From positions 2,914,001 to 2,978,000 of the forward strand of contig NZ_JBGKAD010000001.1 of NCBI RefSeq assembly GCF_041361345.1: a stretch of 64,000 bases of DNA, in the 5' to 3' direction. The stretch is from Halobaculum sp. MBLA0147 (GTDB lineage Archaea > Halobacteriota > Halobacteria > Halobacteriales > Haloferacaceae). A program made the translations under genes and the position numbers. The notes beneath the pieces are model-generated. The model was given only the letters and a program-made list of their open reading frames with translations. It was not told the DNA's origin and ran no database searches. Shown piece after piece: positions 50,739-59,794 of the stretch (positions within the stretch are counted from its first letter, which is position 1; every line of letters starts with the position of its first letter).

Positions 50739-53700
50739 TCACTGTCGTACCGCCCGCGACAGTACGTCTGCCGAGCGGACACGAGCGTCTGGTACCGCCG
50801 TGTCGTCGGACACGCCACCGTCGCCACGCGTGTCTGTGCCGTCCGCCGAACGCTCCGAGCCGTCCGCGGAGCCGTCCATCGGCACGGAGACGCCGTCGGC
50901 ACCGCCCAGCGCGGCGGACTCGTTGCCACCGGTCTCGTTGCCGGCGGACTCGTCACCGCTCCCGGTCGTCGCACCCTCGGGGGCGCGACGGACCGTCTCC
51001 GACAGTTCGACGCTCACCTCGCCGTCGTCGGCGCCGTTGACGTCGCCCTCGGAGACGTTCAAGATCGCGGCGTTCTGGAGCACGTAGGCGGACTCGTTCG
51101 TCCGCAGGTCACCGGCGACCCGGTACGGACCGGCCGCCCGGACGGAGACGTTCGTGTACCCGTTCTCGGGACCGAACTCGTCGTAGTCGGTCGTGGCGTA
51201 CGGCAGCGTCATCGTGAACTCACCGTCGGCGTCCGCCGTCGCCTGCTGCCGGTAGACGAACGTCGTCGCGTTCTGTCCCTGCCCACCGGGGATTCGCATC
51301 CTGACCGCCGCGGTCACCGTCTCGTTGGGTTCCGCACCGCTCCCGGTGACGGTCGCGCCGGGGACACGCTCGAACGTCTTCACCCACGACGGCGTGTTCT
51401 TGAAGAGGGTCCCCGGACGGGCGCCCAGTCCACGTGCTGCCCGGAGCTGGTCGGCGCGGTACTGCCCGTCGGCGAACGCGGTCGTCGCCGTCGCGTTCAC
51501 GAGCCGGTAGTGTTCCAGTGCCGGCACCGGTTCGCGCGGAATCTGTCCGATTCCACCGATCCGAGCCGACCCGTCGCGCTCGACGAACGCCTCGGCCGCA
51601 CTCCGGTTCCGGAACGTCTGGATCGCCGAGCCGTTCCGCGGCACGCTCTTGAACTCGACTCCAGTCTGGCTCTGGATCACGTCGTAGTCGAACACGACGA
51701 CCCGGTCACCGACGAGCGGCCGACGGATCGTCGGCTCCGCACGACTCCCGTGGTAGGCGTACAGCCGGACCATCGTACTCTCGTAGTACCGCTGCCGTCT
51801 GTCCGGTGCGATCCGCTGGAAGCCACGCTGTTGGCCGCTGGCCGGAGCGAGGATCTGTTTGACACCACCGTTGGGACCCGTCGCGAAGAAGTCGCCGGCC
51901 GAGACGTTCCCGGCGTCGTAGAACTGGACCGGCGCGGAGAACTTCGGATTCTGTCCCGACAAGACCGACGTCATCTTGTAGTCGACCATCACGTACCGCG
52001 TCTGGTCACCCTCCTCGCCGCGTTCGAGCAGTGCCTCCCGGGCCGCCGACTCGTTGGGGGCCAGCAGGAAGTTCGCCGCCTGTCGTGCCCCCTCCTGGAA
52101 CGGGTTGGCGTTGGGAATCCGCTCGCCACGCATCGTGATCCAGTGACCGTAGTCCCACCACGACTGGACGCCGTACGCCCCGTCGGAGTAGTCGAAGTCA
52201 CTGTCGGCTGGCCTGTCGTACTGCCCGTAGAACGCCATCGGCTCGTCGGCGTCGCCGAAGGTCCCCTCCTCGGGGGTGTTCCCCTGGAGGTACTCGAGAC
52301 TCTGACCCCACACGACGGTCGACGCGTCGGGCCCGTCCTCGCTCGCCTGGAGTGCGTTCTGTGTCGGGGCGTTCCGGGGACCGAGGTTCATCGACACGCC
52401 CAACACCGGGACCAGAACCAGCATGAGCACGACGACCGCCGTGAGCACCTGGTACGTCTCGACGTCGGGTGCCTCGAGTCCGCTCCCGAGGTCGATGTCG
52501 ACCACCGCGAGCACGTCGCGGACGAACGGCGCCGTGAACACCGCCACGGCGACCGCGAGGTAGTAGTTGAATCGGTTCTGCGTGAACGCCGCCATCGTCA
52601 TGAAGATCGCCCACACGAGGACGAACAGCGTCTCCGGCTCGTACCGGATCCGCGTCGCCGCCGCGAACACGATCCCGGCGATCACGAACACGCCGGCCAG
52701 TTCCGGCGCGACGCCCAGCGGCGAGACGATCAGTCCGAACACGTCCGGGACCGGACCGAAGTTCCCGGCGAACACGACGAGCGTCGCCAGTCCGGCGAAC
52801 CCGATGAACCGGTAGTCACGGCCCGCCCCGCGTCGGTACATCGGCCCGACCAACGTCCAGACGGCGCCGATCACCGCGGCCGGGAACGCGAACCCGTACT
52901 CCCGGAGGACGACGCCCACGTCGCCGAAGATCCGTGCGGCACGCGACCCGAGGAACGGCTGTGCCTCGGCGATGGTGAGGGTGTTCCCTCCGGCACCGAA
53001 CCCGACGATCCGGAGCAGGTTCCCTTCGATACTCGACAGCGGCCCGGCGTCGACGACACCGAGGACGATCAGACCGACGACGGCGGTACCCGCGACGGTC
53101 GCGACGTACCCGTTCTCGTCGGCCCACTCGTTGTCGAACGTCCGCGCCTCGAACTGTCTGGAGAGCCACGCGAGCCCGACACCGCCGACCGCCACACTCA
53201 CCCCGACGACCGGTTGGAGGAGACTCAGCCTCGTCGCGGAGAACGAGGTCGTGTCGATCCCGACGAGCGTGAGCAGCGCCACCGTGACTCCCGTGACGGC
53301 GACGACGAACCCGGTGTGTTCCGGCGGCCGACCGCTCGCGTGGTCCGACACCGCCTGGAGGACGGCGAACACGCCGAACACACCGACCAGCAGGACACCG
53401 GGCGGCCACGCGTAGATGTACGCCGCCATCGCGACCCCGGCGAGGACACTGTACGTCGTCGAGCGACGCAGGTCCCCCCACTCGCGGGCCGTGACGAGCT
53501 CCCAGATCGGCCGGTCCTCTCTCGCGACGGCCAGCGCGACGACGGTCGCGAACACTGCAGTCACCTGGAACAGCGGCTCGACGCCGTTGTGGTCCGCGAA
53601 CCCGGCCAGCGTCCGCTGGAGGAACGTCCCGGGCAACAGCATCAACACGACCGCGGCGAACAGTGCCGGCACACGCCCCGCGAGCCGCTTGGCGACCAAG

Positions 53701-54143
53701 TACGCCGGGATGGCCGTCAACGCACCCGCGACCGCCGGTGCGACGAGGAGTGTCTTCGCCACCAACTCCGGCGACGGGGAGCCGAGACCGACGATCAGTG
53801 CGGCCGTCGCGACGATCTGGTCGTACAGTGTCCCGAACTGTCCCACGGAGGTGCCCAGCGGGAAGTTCGTCCACGGGTCGTACGGCATCGTGGACGGCCA
53901 GTGTCTGACGACGTACCGGACCTCGCGGAGGTGGTACCACGCGTCGTTCCCGGAGAACAGGACCTCACCGCCTCGGACGTAGTTGGAGTACGGACGGAGC
54001 CGTATCCACAGCATCGTGGCGACGACGACCAGGAGTACCGGGACCTCGAACCGGTCCCGGACGGCTCCCAGCGCGGAGGTCGCCGCCCCGGTCTCGTCGG
54101 AGACCGAGGAGGACCCCTCGTCACGCTCACTACTGTGACTCAT
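50739..54143 (-). CDS. aglB: Dolichyl-phosphooligosaccharide--protein glycotransferase AglB
   Basis: The 1134-residue enzyme transfers glycan from a dolichol-linked donor to Asn in N-x-S/T sequons on the outer face of the membrane. It has about 13 membrane segments in the first 570 residues and the acidic loop S-G-N-D-A-W-Y-H near residue 67. W-W-D-Y-G-H-W near 662 is the STT3 signature, followed by a beta-rich C-terminal domain (from about 880). It is longer than bacterial PglB, as in other haloarchaea. A GCTTATTG box 25-32 bases before the ATG makes it leaderless. Confidence 0.95.
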   Translation of the reverse strand: MSHSSERDEGSSSVSDETGAATSALGAVRDRFEVPVLLVVVATMLWIRLRPYSNYVRGGEVLFSGNDAWYHLREVRYVVRHWPSTMPYDPWTNFPLGTSVGQFGTLYDQIVATAALIVGLGSPSPELVAKTLLVAPAVAGALTAIPAYLVAKRLAGRVPALFAAVVLMLLPGTFLQRTLAGFADHNGVEPLFQVTAVFATVVALAVAREDRPIWELVTAREWGDLRRSTTYSVLAGVAMAAYIYAWPPGVLLVGVFGVFAVLQAVSDHASGRPPEHTGFVVAVTGVTVALLTLVGIDTTSFSATRLSLLQPVVGVSVAVGGVGLAWLSRQFEARTFDNEWADENGYVATVAGTAVVGLIVLGVVDAGPLSSIEGNLLRIVGFGAGGNTLTIAEAQPFLGSRAARIFGDVGVVLREYGFAFPAAVIGAVWTLVGPMYRRGAGRDYRFIGFAGLATLVVFAGNFGPVPDVFGLIVSPLGVAPELAGVFVIAGIVFAAATRIRYEPETLFVLVWAIFMTMAAFTQNRFNYYLAVAVAVFTAPFVRDVLAVVDIDLGSGLEAPDVETYQVLTAVVVLMLVLVPVLGVSMNLGPRNAPTQNALQASEDGPDASTVVWGQSLEYLQGNTPEEGTFGDADEPMAFYGQYDRPADSDFDYSDGAYGVQSWWDYGHWITMRGERIPNANPFQEGARQAANFLLAPNESAAREALLERGEEGDQTRYVMVDYKMTSVLSGQNPKFSAPVQFYDAGNVSAGDFFATGPNGGVKQILAPASGQQRGFQRIAPDRRQRYYESTMVRLYAYHGSRAEPTIRRPLVGDRVVVFDYDVIQSQTGVEFKSVPRNGSAIQTFRNRSAAEAFVERDGSARIGGIGQIPREPVPALEHYRLVNATATTAFADGQYRADQLRAARGLGARPGTLFKNTPSWVKTFERVPGATVTGSGAEPNETVTAAVRMRIPGGQGQNATTFVYRQQATADADGEFTMTLPYATTDYDEFGPENGYTNVSVRAAGPYRVAGDLRTNESAYVLQNAAILNVSEGDVNGADDGEVSVELSETVRRAPEGATTGSGDESAGNETGGNESAALGGADGVSVPMDGSADGSERSADGTDTRGDGGVSDDTAVPDARVRSADVLSRAVRQ

Positions 54144-54167
54144 TGTCCCCACGAACCCCGAAAACGG

Positions 54168-54175
54168 CAATAAGC
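54168..54175 (-). promoter_or_regulatory. TATA box of aglB
   Basis: GCTTATTG on the minus strand lies 25-32 bases before the ATG at 54143, in the standard position, and would drive aglB and the DUF368 gene together. Confidence 0.65.
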
Positions 54176-54270
54176 CTTGTTATTCCCGTACGACGGCGAG
54201 GAGCAACGAGTCGTCGAGATCGGCCGACGGCGGGACCCTCGCGATCCCACCCAGACGGCTCACCGAGCCG

Positions 54271-54350
54271 TCTCCGAAGCGCCTCTAGTCGGGTCGCCGA
54301 GCTGTCTCCGAAACGCCTCTAGTCGGGTCGCCGAGTCGCCTCCAGCCGGG
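54271..54350. repeat. 34-base tandem repeat upstream of aglB
   Basis: A unit starting TCTCCGAAGCGCCTCTAGTC occurs at 54271 and 54305, with a decayed third copy near 54336. It lies between the aglB promoter and the end of the GT4 gene. Confidence 0.88.
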
Positions 54351-54404
54351 CTCGATCGCGTCCCTCTCGAGTCCCGACGCCCGGTCGTGTCTCCCGGACG
54401 TGTG

Positions 54405-55577
54405 TCAGTGCCGGTACACGTCGAGCAGTCTGTCGACGACGCCCGTCCACGTCGGCACCGCGTCCGGATCCGGTCGCGGGCCGTCGACGGCACGCTCGAC
54501 GGCCTCGGCCACGGCCGCCGGAGAGGTCTCCGCGAGGCCGACGACACCCCGTTCGTCGGTCCAGTCGGTCAACGCCGCGCGGTCGGCGACGACGGCTGGC
54601 GTGCCGCTCGCGAGCGCCTCCGCGACCGTCAACCCGTACGCCTCGTGTGACGACGGCGAACAGAACACCGCCGCACCGGCGTACAGTCCCGGGAGTCGCT
54701 CGTCCGGGACGTACCCGAGGAACCGGACGCGGTCGCTCACACCCGCAGCCGCCGCCCGCTCGCGCAGTGCCGACTCGTACGGGCCGGACCCGGCGACACG
54801 GAGGTCGAACGCCGGCAACTCGGCGAGCGCGTCGATCACGTGCTGGACTCCCTTGTACGCCGCCAGCCGACCGACGGTGAGCAGGTACGGGCGGTCGGCG
54901 TCGTCCGCCCTCTCTTCGTCGTCCCCTCTCTCTCCGTCGTCTCCCCTCTCTTCGTCGTCCGCACCTTCTCGGTGGTCCCGGAACCGCTCGCGTTCGATCC
55001 CGTTCGGGATCACGGTCGGTGAGACGCCGAAGTCGGCCGCCAACTGTCGTCGCTCCCAGTCACTCACGGCGACCACCGTGTCCGCAGCACGGAGCACACC
55101 TGCACCGAGTGGCCGGTACACGGAGAGGAGGCGATCTCTGAGCCCGTCGTCGCTCTCGCCGTGGTAGTGTGGTGTCGCGACGAGGCGCGGTGCTGGCTCG
55201 TCACCGCTCGCGCGCAGCGCCCGCACCGCACGCACCGCCGCCGTCGTCAGACCTCCGAGGGCGAACGGCACCGCGTGGTAGTTGTGGACGTGGACCACGT
55301 CGGGCACGCTGGGAGCGACCGCACCTCGGAGCGCCCGCCACACAGTCGTGACGACGCCGGGGGCGACGTAGATGGCGCCGTCCGGTGCGAGCGCCCGGAC
55401 GCGTCGGACACGGACCCCGTCGCGGCGTTCGCGTGAGGCACCCGCTCCGCCGGCGTCCGCCGCGAGCACCGTCACGTCGTGGCCGCGCTCGACGAGTCGT
55501 GTCGCCAACTGGTGGACGTGGGTCTCGACGCCGCCGGTCTGTGGTGGGTAACGGTGGGTGACGTAACAGACGTGCAC
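54405..55577 (-). CDS. GT4 family glycosyltransferase
   Basis: The 390-residue protein starts V-C-Y-V-T-H-R-Y-P-P-Q-T-G-G-V-E-T-H with the GT4 glycine loop, has V-I-P-N-G-I-E near 192, V-G-R-L-A-A-Y-K-G, and the E-A-Y-G-L-T-V-A-E-A-L-A-S-G-T-P donor-binding motif near 310. An acidic repeat of G-D-D-E-E-R near 205-225 is a haloarchaeal insert. It adds a sugar to a glycan or lipid, and lies 16 bases past the GT2 gene in the same operon. A role in the AglB glycan is inferred from position only. Confidence 0.88.
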   Translation of the reverse strand: MHVCYVTHRYPPQTGGVETHVHQLATRLVERGHDVTVLAADAGGAGASRERRDGVRVRRVRALAPDGAIYVAPGVVTTVWRALRGAVAPSVPDVVHVHNYHAVPFALGGLTTAAVRAVRALRASGDEPAPRLVATPHYHGESDDGLRDRLLSVYRPLGAGVLRAADTVVAVSDWERRQLAADFGVSPTVIPNGIERERFRDHREGADDEERGDDGERGDDEERADDADRPYLLTVGRLAAYKGVQHVIDALAELPAFDLRVAGSGPYESALRERAAAAGVSDRVRFLGYVPDERLPGLYAGAAVFCSPSSHEAYGLTVAEALASGTPAVVADRAALTDWTDERGVVGLAETSPAAVAEAVERAVDGPRPDPDAVPTWTGVVDRLLDVYRH

Positions 55578-55593
55578 GGTCGTGACCTCGGCG

Positions 55594-56751
55594 TCAGTCG
55601 TACGCCTCGCGCAGTTCCTCGTCGACCTCCCACAGCCCGTCGCCCTCGCCGGCCAGTAGCTTCACCGCGGCTCGCACGAGCGACACCTGCGTGTCGAACA
55701 GCGAGTAGACGGGCTGGAGCGAGCCGAGCAGGTCCCGCGAGCCCGCGGCGACGAACCCGGCGACGGCCACCGGAACGAGCAGTCCAGCCGGCCCGGCCAA
55801 CGCGAGGCCGGCCAGTGTCGCCGTCGCGACTCCGGCGGCGACGAGCCACGGGGAGACGACGGTGAACCACCAGTTGAACGGGAGGACGAGGGCACCGTAC
55901 AGCCCGTAACGGGGACGGAACAACATCCCGCGCTGTCGCCACAGGAGTCTGAGCAGTCCCATCGCGCGCCGGTCCTTCTGACTGCGCCGCTTGCGGAACG
56001 CGGAGTGGGACGCCTCCTTGTACCGGATCGCGGGGTCGAACAGGGCCCGGTCCCCGTTCTTGCGGATCTTCAGGGCCAGTTCCGTGTCGTCCGCGATGGA
56101 GTCCTCGTCGACGGGGACGATCGCGTCGCGTTCGAACGCCGAGAACGGCCCGTGGAAGATGAACGTCGAGTCGAGGTGTGACTCCAGCGTCTGGATCCGC
56201 GCCTGTACGTCGCGGTAGCCGCGCTCCACGTCACTGCCGCCGAGTACCTCGGCGTTGCGGCCGGTGACGGCCGCCACGTCGGGGTCCGCGAGGTTCGCGA
56301 CCGCCTCGCGGACGGCGTCGGGCGCGACGCGAGAGTCACAGTCCGTCTTGACGACGACCTCGTTGCTCGCGGCGGCGTACGCCTCGTTGAGCGCCACCGC
56401 GAGGCCGCGGCGCTCCTCCTCGCGGAGGAGCGTCAGCTCCGGGGTGACGCGGTCGGCGAAGAACGACTCGACGATGTCGGGTGTCGCGTCCTCGCTGGAG
56501 TCGACGACGACGACCTCGACGCGGTCCATCGGGTAGTCCCAACTACAGATACTCTGGAGCTTCGACTCGACGATGGCGGCCTCCTCGTACGTCGGGAGGA
56601 CGACGCTCACCGACGGCAACTCGTCGTACCGCTTGTCCGCCGGAGAGCCCTCCGGGTCGACGACGACCGCCAGGGCGGCGAAGACGAGGTACGGGAGTCC
56701 CGTCGCGGCGACCAACCGGGCCAACAGTTCGAGAGGACGACGCGCTCGCAT
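55594..56751 (-). CDS. GT2 family glycosyltransferase with C-terminal membrane segments
   Basis: The 385-residue protein has an N-terminal hydrophobic segment (about 10-30), then the GT2 core: V-S-V-V-L-P-T-Y-E-E near 48, V-V-V-D-S-S near 80, the metal-binding D-C-D-S near 138, and D-D-T-E-L-A near 220 as catalytic region. Two or three membrane helices (about 285-345) follow. It resembles haloarchaeal Agl-type glycosyltransferases that build the lipid-linked oligosaccharide. The ATG at 56751 was preferred over an upstream GTG that adds only Arg-rich residues. Confidence 0.85.
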   Translation of the reverse strand: MRARRPLELLARLVAATGLPYLVFAALAVVVDPEGSPADKRYDELPSVSVVLPTYEEAAIVESKLQSICSWDYPMDRVEVVVVDSSEDATPDIVESFFADRVTPELTLLREEERRGLAVALNEAYAAASNEVVVKTDCDSRVAPDAVREAVANLADPDVAAVTGRNAEVLGGSDVERGYRDVQARIQTLESHLDSTFIFHGPFSAFERDAIVPVDEDSIADDTELALKIRKNGDRALFDPAIRYKEASHSAFRKRRSQKDRRAMGLLRLLWRQRGMLFRPRYGLYGALVLPFNWWFTVVSPWLVAAGVATATLAGLALAGPAGLLVPVAVAGFVAAGSRDLLGSLQPVYSLFDTQVSLVRAAVKLLAGEGDGLWEVDEELREAYD

Positions 56752-56823
56752 ACCGCGCCGTACAGCGACCCCGCACAAAACGACGGCGGTCCGGCCGTCG
56801 GTAGTGTTCGGATACGGCCGGAC

Positions 56824-56890
56824 TGTCGAGTGCGGCCCCTACCCGAAGTTCGGGTTGTCGAGTGCGGCTCCTACCCGAAGTTCTCGGTCT
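56824..56890. repeat. 32-base tandem duplication of a flavin reductase 3' end
   Basis: TGTCGAGTGCGGCCCCTACC (56824) and TGTCGAGTGCGGCTCCTACC (56856) begin two near-identical copies. The second holds the stop (56871) and last codons T-E-N-F-G of the reductase gene, while the first carries a second copy of E-N-F and a stop beyond it. Confidence 0.9.
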
Positions 56891-57515
56891 TGATGCGGGC
56901 GCGGTGGATGCCGGCGGTCTCCAGCGCGCTCTCGGCCTCCGCGACGAAGTCGGCGAAGCCGTAGACGAACGCCTGCTCGCCGTCGGCCTCCGTCACCACG
57001 TCGGCCGTCACGGCGCCGATGGGGCCGTCGGTGACGGTCACGTGGGCGCCACGCTCGCGGAGTGCGTCCAGCCGCGCCTCGTGTGCGGGCGCGTCGTCTT
57101 GGTACACGATGGCGACGTCGTTGCCCTCGGCCAGCGCCCGCTCCCCGATGGCGACGGCCGGGCCGACGCCAGGCCCACCGGCGAGGACGACCGCTCGCGC
57201 TTCGCCCTCGTAGAACTCGTCGCCGAACGGGCCGGCGGCGTCCAACTCCGCGCCCGGCTCCAGGTTCGCGAGGTACGACGCGAAGTCCGGGCCCTCGTCG
57301 TCGCCACCGTCGAGACCGACGGTGGTCTCGAACGTCTCGTCCGTGTCCGGCGAGGAGACGGTGTAGAACCGCGACACTTCCTCGCCGTCGATCTCCGCGG
57401 TGAACCGGACGAACTGTCCCGGCTCCGCGACGAAGTCGGCGGGCGACTCCAGCGTGAGTGCCACCGTCTCCGGGCCGACTCGCTCGACTCCCGCGACGCT
57501 CGTAGTGAACTCCAT
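56871..57515 (-). CDS. Ferredoxin/flavin reductase-type FAD-NAD(P) oxidoreductase
   Basis: The 214-residue protein has an FAD-binding beta barrel (G-Q-F-V-R-F near 38 and R-F-Y-T-V-S-S-P near 50) and an NAD(P) domain (V-V-L-A-G-G-P-G-V-G-P near 113, F-V-Y-G-F near 190). It moves electrons between NAD(P)H and a flavin or iron-sulfur partner. No separate ferredoxin is adjacent. It is 65 bases past the DUF6149 gene on the same strand, so the two may share a transcript. Confidence 0.82.
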   Translation of the reverse strand: MEFTTSVAGVERVGPETVALTLESPADFVAEPGQFVRFTAEIDGEEVSRFYTVSSPDTDETFETTVGLDGGDDEGPDFASYLANLEPGAELDAAGPFGDEFYEGEARAVVLAGGPGVGPAVAIGERALAEGNDVAIVYQDDAPAHEARLDALRERGAHVTVTDGPIGAVTADVVTEADGEQAFVYGFADFVAEAESALETAGIHRARIKTENFG

Positions 57516-57580
57516 GTGGCCCGGTGGGGCCCGCGACGGCAGGAACCTGTCGGTACAGACTCGTGTCCGATCGACCGGTC

Positions 57581-58177
57581 TCAGTCCGCGCTCGCCTCGT
57601 CCTCGGAGACGCCGGGCGCCTGCGACACGTCCACGTCGTCGGGCTCGGGGGCGTTGCCGCGGTGGAGCTCCCCCTCGCCGTCCTCGACGTACACGTCGTC
57701 GGCGAAGCCGGCGACGGCGTTCTCGAACTCCCCCTCCTCCAGCGCCTCGGGGGTCGCGGGAGCGTCCGCGATCCCGCCGGCCGGGCGGAACTCGCCCAGC
57801 GGGTCGTCGATGGTGATCCCGTGGTCGCGGAAGAACGACTCGTAGCGACGGTAGTGGTCGTCGAGTTCGTCCGCGGGGAACTCCATCATCGACGCCCACC
57901 CGTGGGTGAAGAAGTCGAAGTTCGCCTGGAGGTGGGTGATCTCGCGGGCCTCCGCCTCCGGGTAGCCCGCCTCCAACGCGGCGACGTAGGTGTCCATCGT
58001 CGCGTCGAAGAACTCGTCCAGGTGGTCGCGGCGCGCCTCGCGGTGTTCCTCGGGAGCCTTCTCCAAGAAGACGCGCGTGTGGAGGTCGACCAGCTTGTCG
58101 TTGACCATCCCGCCGATCACGGGTGTCGTCAGGGCGCGCTTGGCCGCCCAGTGGCGGACGTTCTGCTGGAGTTTCAT
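57581..58177 (-). CDS. DUF6149 family protein
   Basis: The 198-residue protein starts M-K-L-Q-Q-N-V-R-H-W-A-A-K-R-A and continues with H-T-R-V-F-L, Y-P-E-A-E-A-R-E-I-T-H, and F-T-H-G-W-A-S-M-M-E-F-P, which is the haloarchaeal DUF6149 pattern. It is mostly helical, with a disordered acidic tail (about 150-198). Conserved His residues could bind a metal or haem, but that is a guess. It precedes the flavin reductase and diverges from an FAD oxidoreductase. Confidence 0.78.
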   Translation of the reverse strand: MKLQQNVRHWAAKRALTTPVIGGMVNDKLVDLHTRVFLEKAPEEHREARRDHLDEFFDATMDTYVAALEAGYPEAEAREITHLQANFDFFTHGWASMMEFPADELDDHYRRYESFFRDHGITIDDPLGEFRPAGGIADAPATPEALEEGEFENAVAGFADDVYVEDGEGELHRGNAPEPDDVDVSQAPGVSEDEASAD

Positions 58178-58350
58178 GTCGTCCGAACCAGGGTCCCGAC
58201 GGACTTAACCACTGTCTTCGGCGGCGGTGTCCCCGCGGGCGTCCCCACCTCGCGTCGCGGGACGAGACGGGCTGTGTGAGGAATTCGCACGCTCTCGCGG
58301 ACGATACGTGGATAGCAACCCACATTAACCCCGAGTCCGAACCGCGAGCC

Positions 58351-59616
58351 ATGAGCCAGTCGTTCGTGATCGTCGGCGACGGGATCGCCGGCAGTTCCGC
58401 CGCCGAGACCCTCCGTGAGGAACGGACGGACGCGGACATCACGGTACTCACCGACGAGGGCGAGGCGCTGTACAACCGGATTCTGATCAAGGAGTTCGCC
58501 AAGGGGAAGCTCCCCGAGGCACCGATCTCGATCCACGACGAGGACTGGTACGCCGAGCGCGACATCGACCTCCAGTTGGACACCTACGTCACCGACGTGC
58601 GGCCGGACGCCGGCGAGGTGGAGACCCACGAGGGAGAGACCTACGAGTTCGACAAGCTCCTGTTGGCCGTCGGCGGTACCCCGAACCAGCTCCCGGTCGA
58701 CAACTCCGACGCCGAGGGCATCCACCACTTCTGGACGTTCCAGGACGCCCGGAAGATCAACGAGTCCGCCAGCGCCGCCGAGAAGGGCGTGATCGTCGGT
58801 GCCGGCCTGCTCGGGATCGACCTGGCGGCCGTCTGTGGCGCACAGGGTGTCGAGGGGAAGTACCTGATGCGCGGTGACTCCTGGTGGCGCTACGCGCTCT
58901 CGGAGGAGGGGGCCGAGATCATGCACGACGCGATGCGGGAGAAGGGTGTCGAGCCGGTCTTCCAGTCCGGCGTCGACCGCTTCGAGACGGACGAGGAGGG
59001 CCACGTCACGGCGGCGATCGACCCGGACGGCGAGCGCTACGAGTGTGACTTCGCGGGGGTCGCCATCGGGTTGGACCGCAACACGGAACTGCTGGAGAAC
59101 CTCGACGTGGAGATCGACGGCGGGATCGTCACTGACGAGTACATGCAGACCACGCACCCGGACGTGTTCGCGGCCGGCGACATCACGCAGTTCTACGACG
59201 TGATCCTCGAGGAGCGCGCCCAGAACGGCGCCTGGGGCTCCGCGAAGGAGCAGGGGTCGATCGCCGCCAAGAACATGCTGGAGTACGGCACCGAGGAGTT
59301 CGAGTGGGTCACGTCTTACTCCATCACGCACTTCGACTTCCCGTTCCTCTCGTTCGGGCACCCGACGCTGGGTGACGACCACGTCGAGCAGAAGTACTCC
59401 GAGAACGAGTGGCGGCGGCTGGCGCTGAAGGACGGCCGCATCGTCGGCGGCGTCCTGATCGGCGACCTGGCCCCGCAGTCCGGTTACAAGCAGCTGATGC
59501 GGGAACGCGTCGACGTGTCGGGACAGGAGGACGTGTTGTTGCGCGAGGAGTTCTCCGCCGACGACATCGAACGCGAGGGGCAGGTCGAACAAGAGGCAGA
59601 GGCCGTCGAGAACTGA
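58351..59616 (+). CDS. NAD(P)/FAD-dependent oxidoreductase (pyridine nucleotide-disulfide type)
   Basis: The 421-residue protein has the FAD Rossmann motif V-G-D-G-I-A-G-S-S-A-A-E, then Y-N-R-I-L-I, an L-L-L-A-V-G-G-T-P mid-motif near 107, a second G-A-G-L-L-G-I-D for NAD(P) near 151, and A-A-G-D-I near 274. It resembles the nitrite-reductase/rubredoxin-reductase subfamily, which passes electrons from NADH. No disulfide Cys pair is seen. A CATTAACC box lies about 28 bases before the ATG at 58351. Confidence 0.86.
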   Translation: MSQSFVIVGDGIAGSSAAETLREERTDADITVLTDEGEALYNRILIKEFAKGKLPEAPISIHDEDWYAERDIDLQLDTYVTDVRPDAGEVETHEGETYEFDKLLLAVGGTPNQLPVDNSDAEGIHHFWTFQDARKINESASAAEKGVIVGAGLLGIDLAAVCGAQGVEGKYLMRGDSWWRYALSEEGAEIMHDAMREKGVEPVFQSGVDRFETDEEGHVTAAIDPDGERYECDFAGVAIGLDRNTELLENLDVEIDGGIVTDEYMQTTHPDVFAAGDITQFYDVILEERAQNGAWGSAKEQGSIAAKNMLEYGTEEFEWVTSYSITHFDFPFLSFGHPTLGDDHVEQKYSENEWRRLALKDGRIVGGVLIGDLAPQSGYKQLMRERVDVSGQEDVLLREEFSADDIEREGQVEQEAEAVEN

Positions 59617-59794
59617 CTCGGCCCGGACGAGTCGGGTGACGGTCTCGAGTTTCGACAGTTCGATCACGTTCTCCAGAGTCCCAACTCTGCACGCCTCGGT
59701 CTTCACGCTCTACTCTGCGCGCGTCGACCGTCTGGCTCGACACGCGACGCGCCGAGCGGTCGCGTCGACAGTCCACGGATCGATCGGGGGTGTC

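Noticed and set aside
50655-54173. A very long open frame on the plus strand over aglB
   Set aside because: It is antisense to a clear AglB with the W-W-D-Y-G motif; the predicted protein is Arg/Asp-rich without any domain, as expected for high-G+C shadow frames.
58174-59706. A long minus-strand frame over the FAD oxidoreductase
   Set aside because: Low-complexity Val/Arg/Leu-rich sequence with no motif; the plus strand carries intact FAD and NAD(P) motifs.
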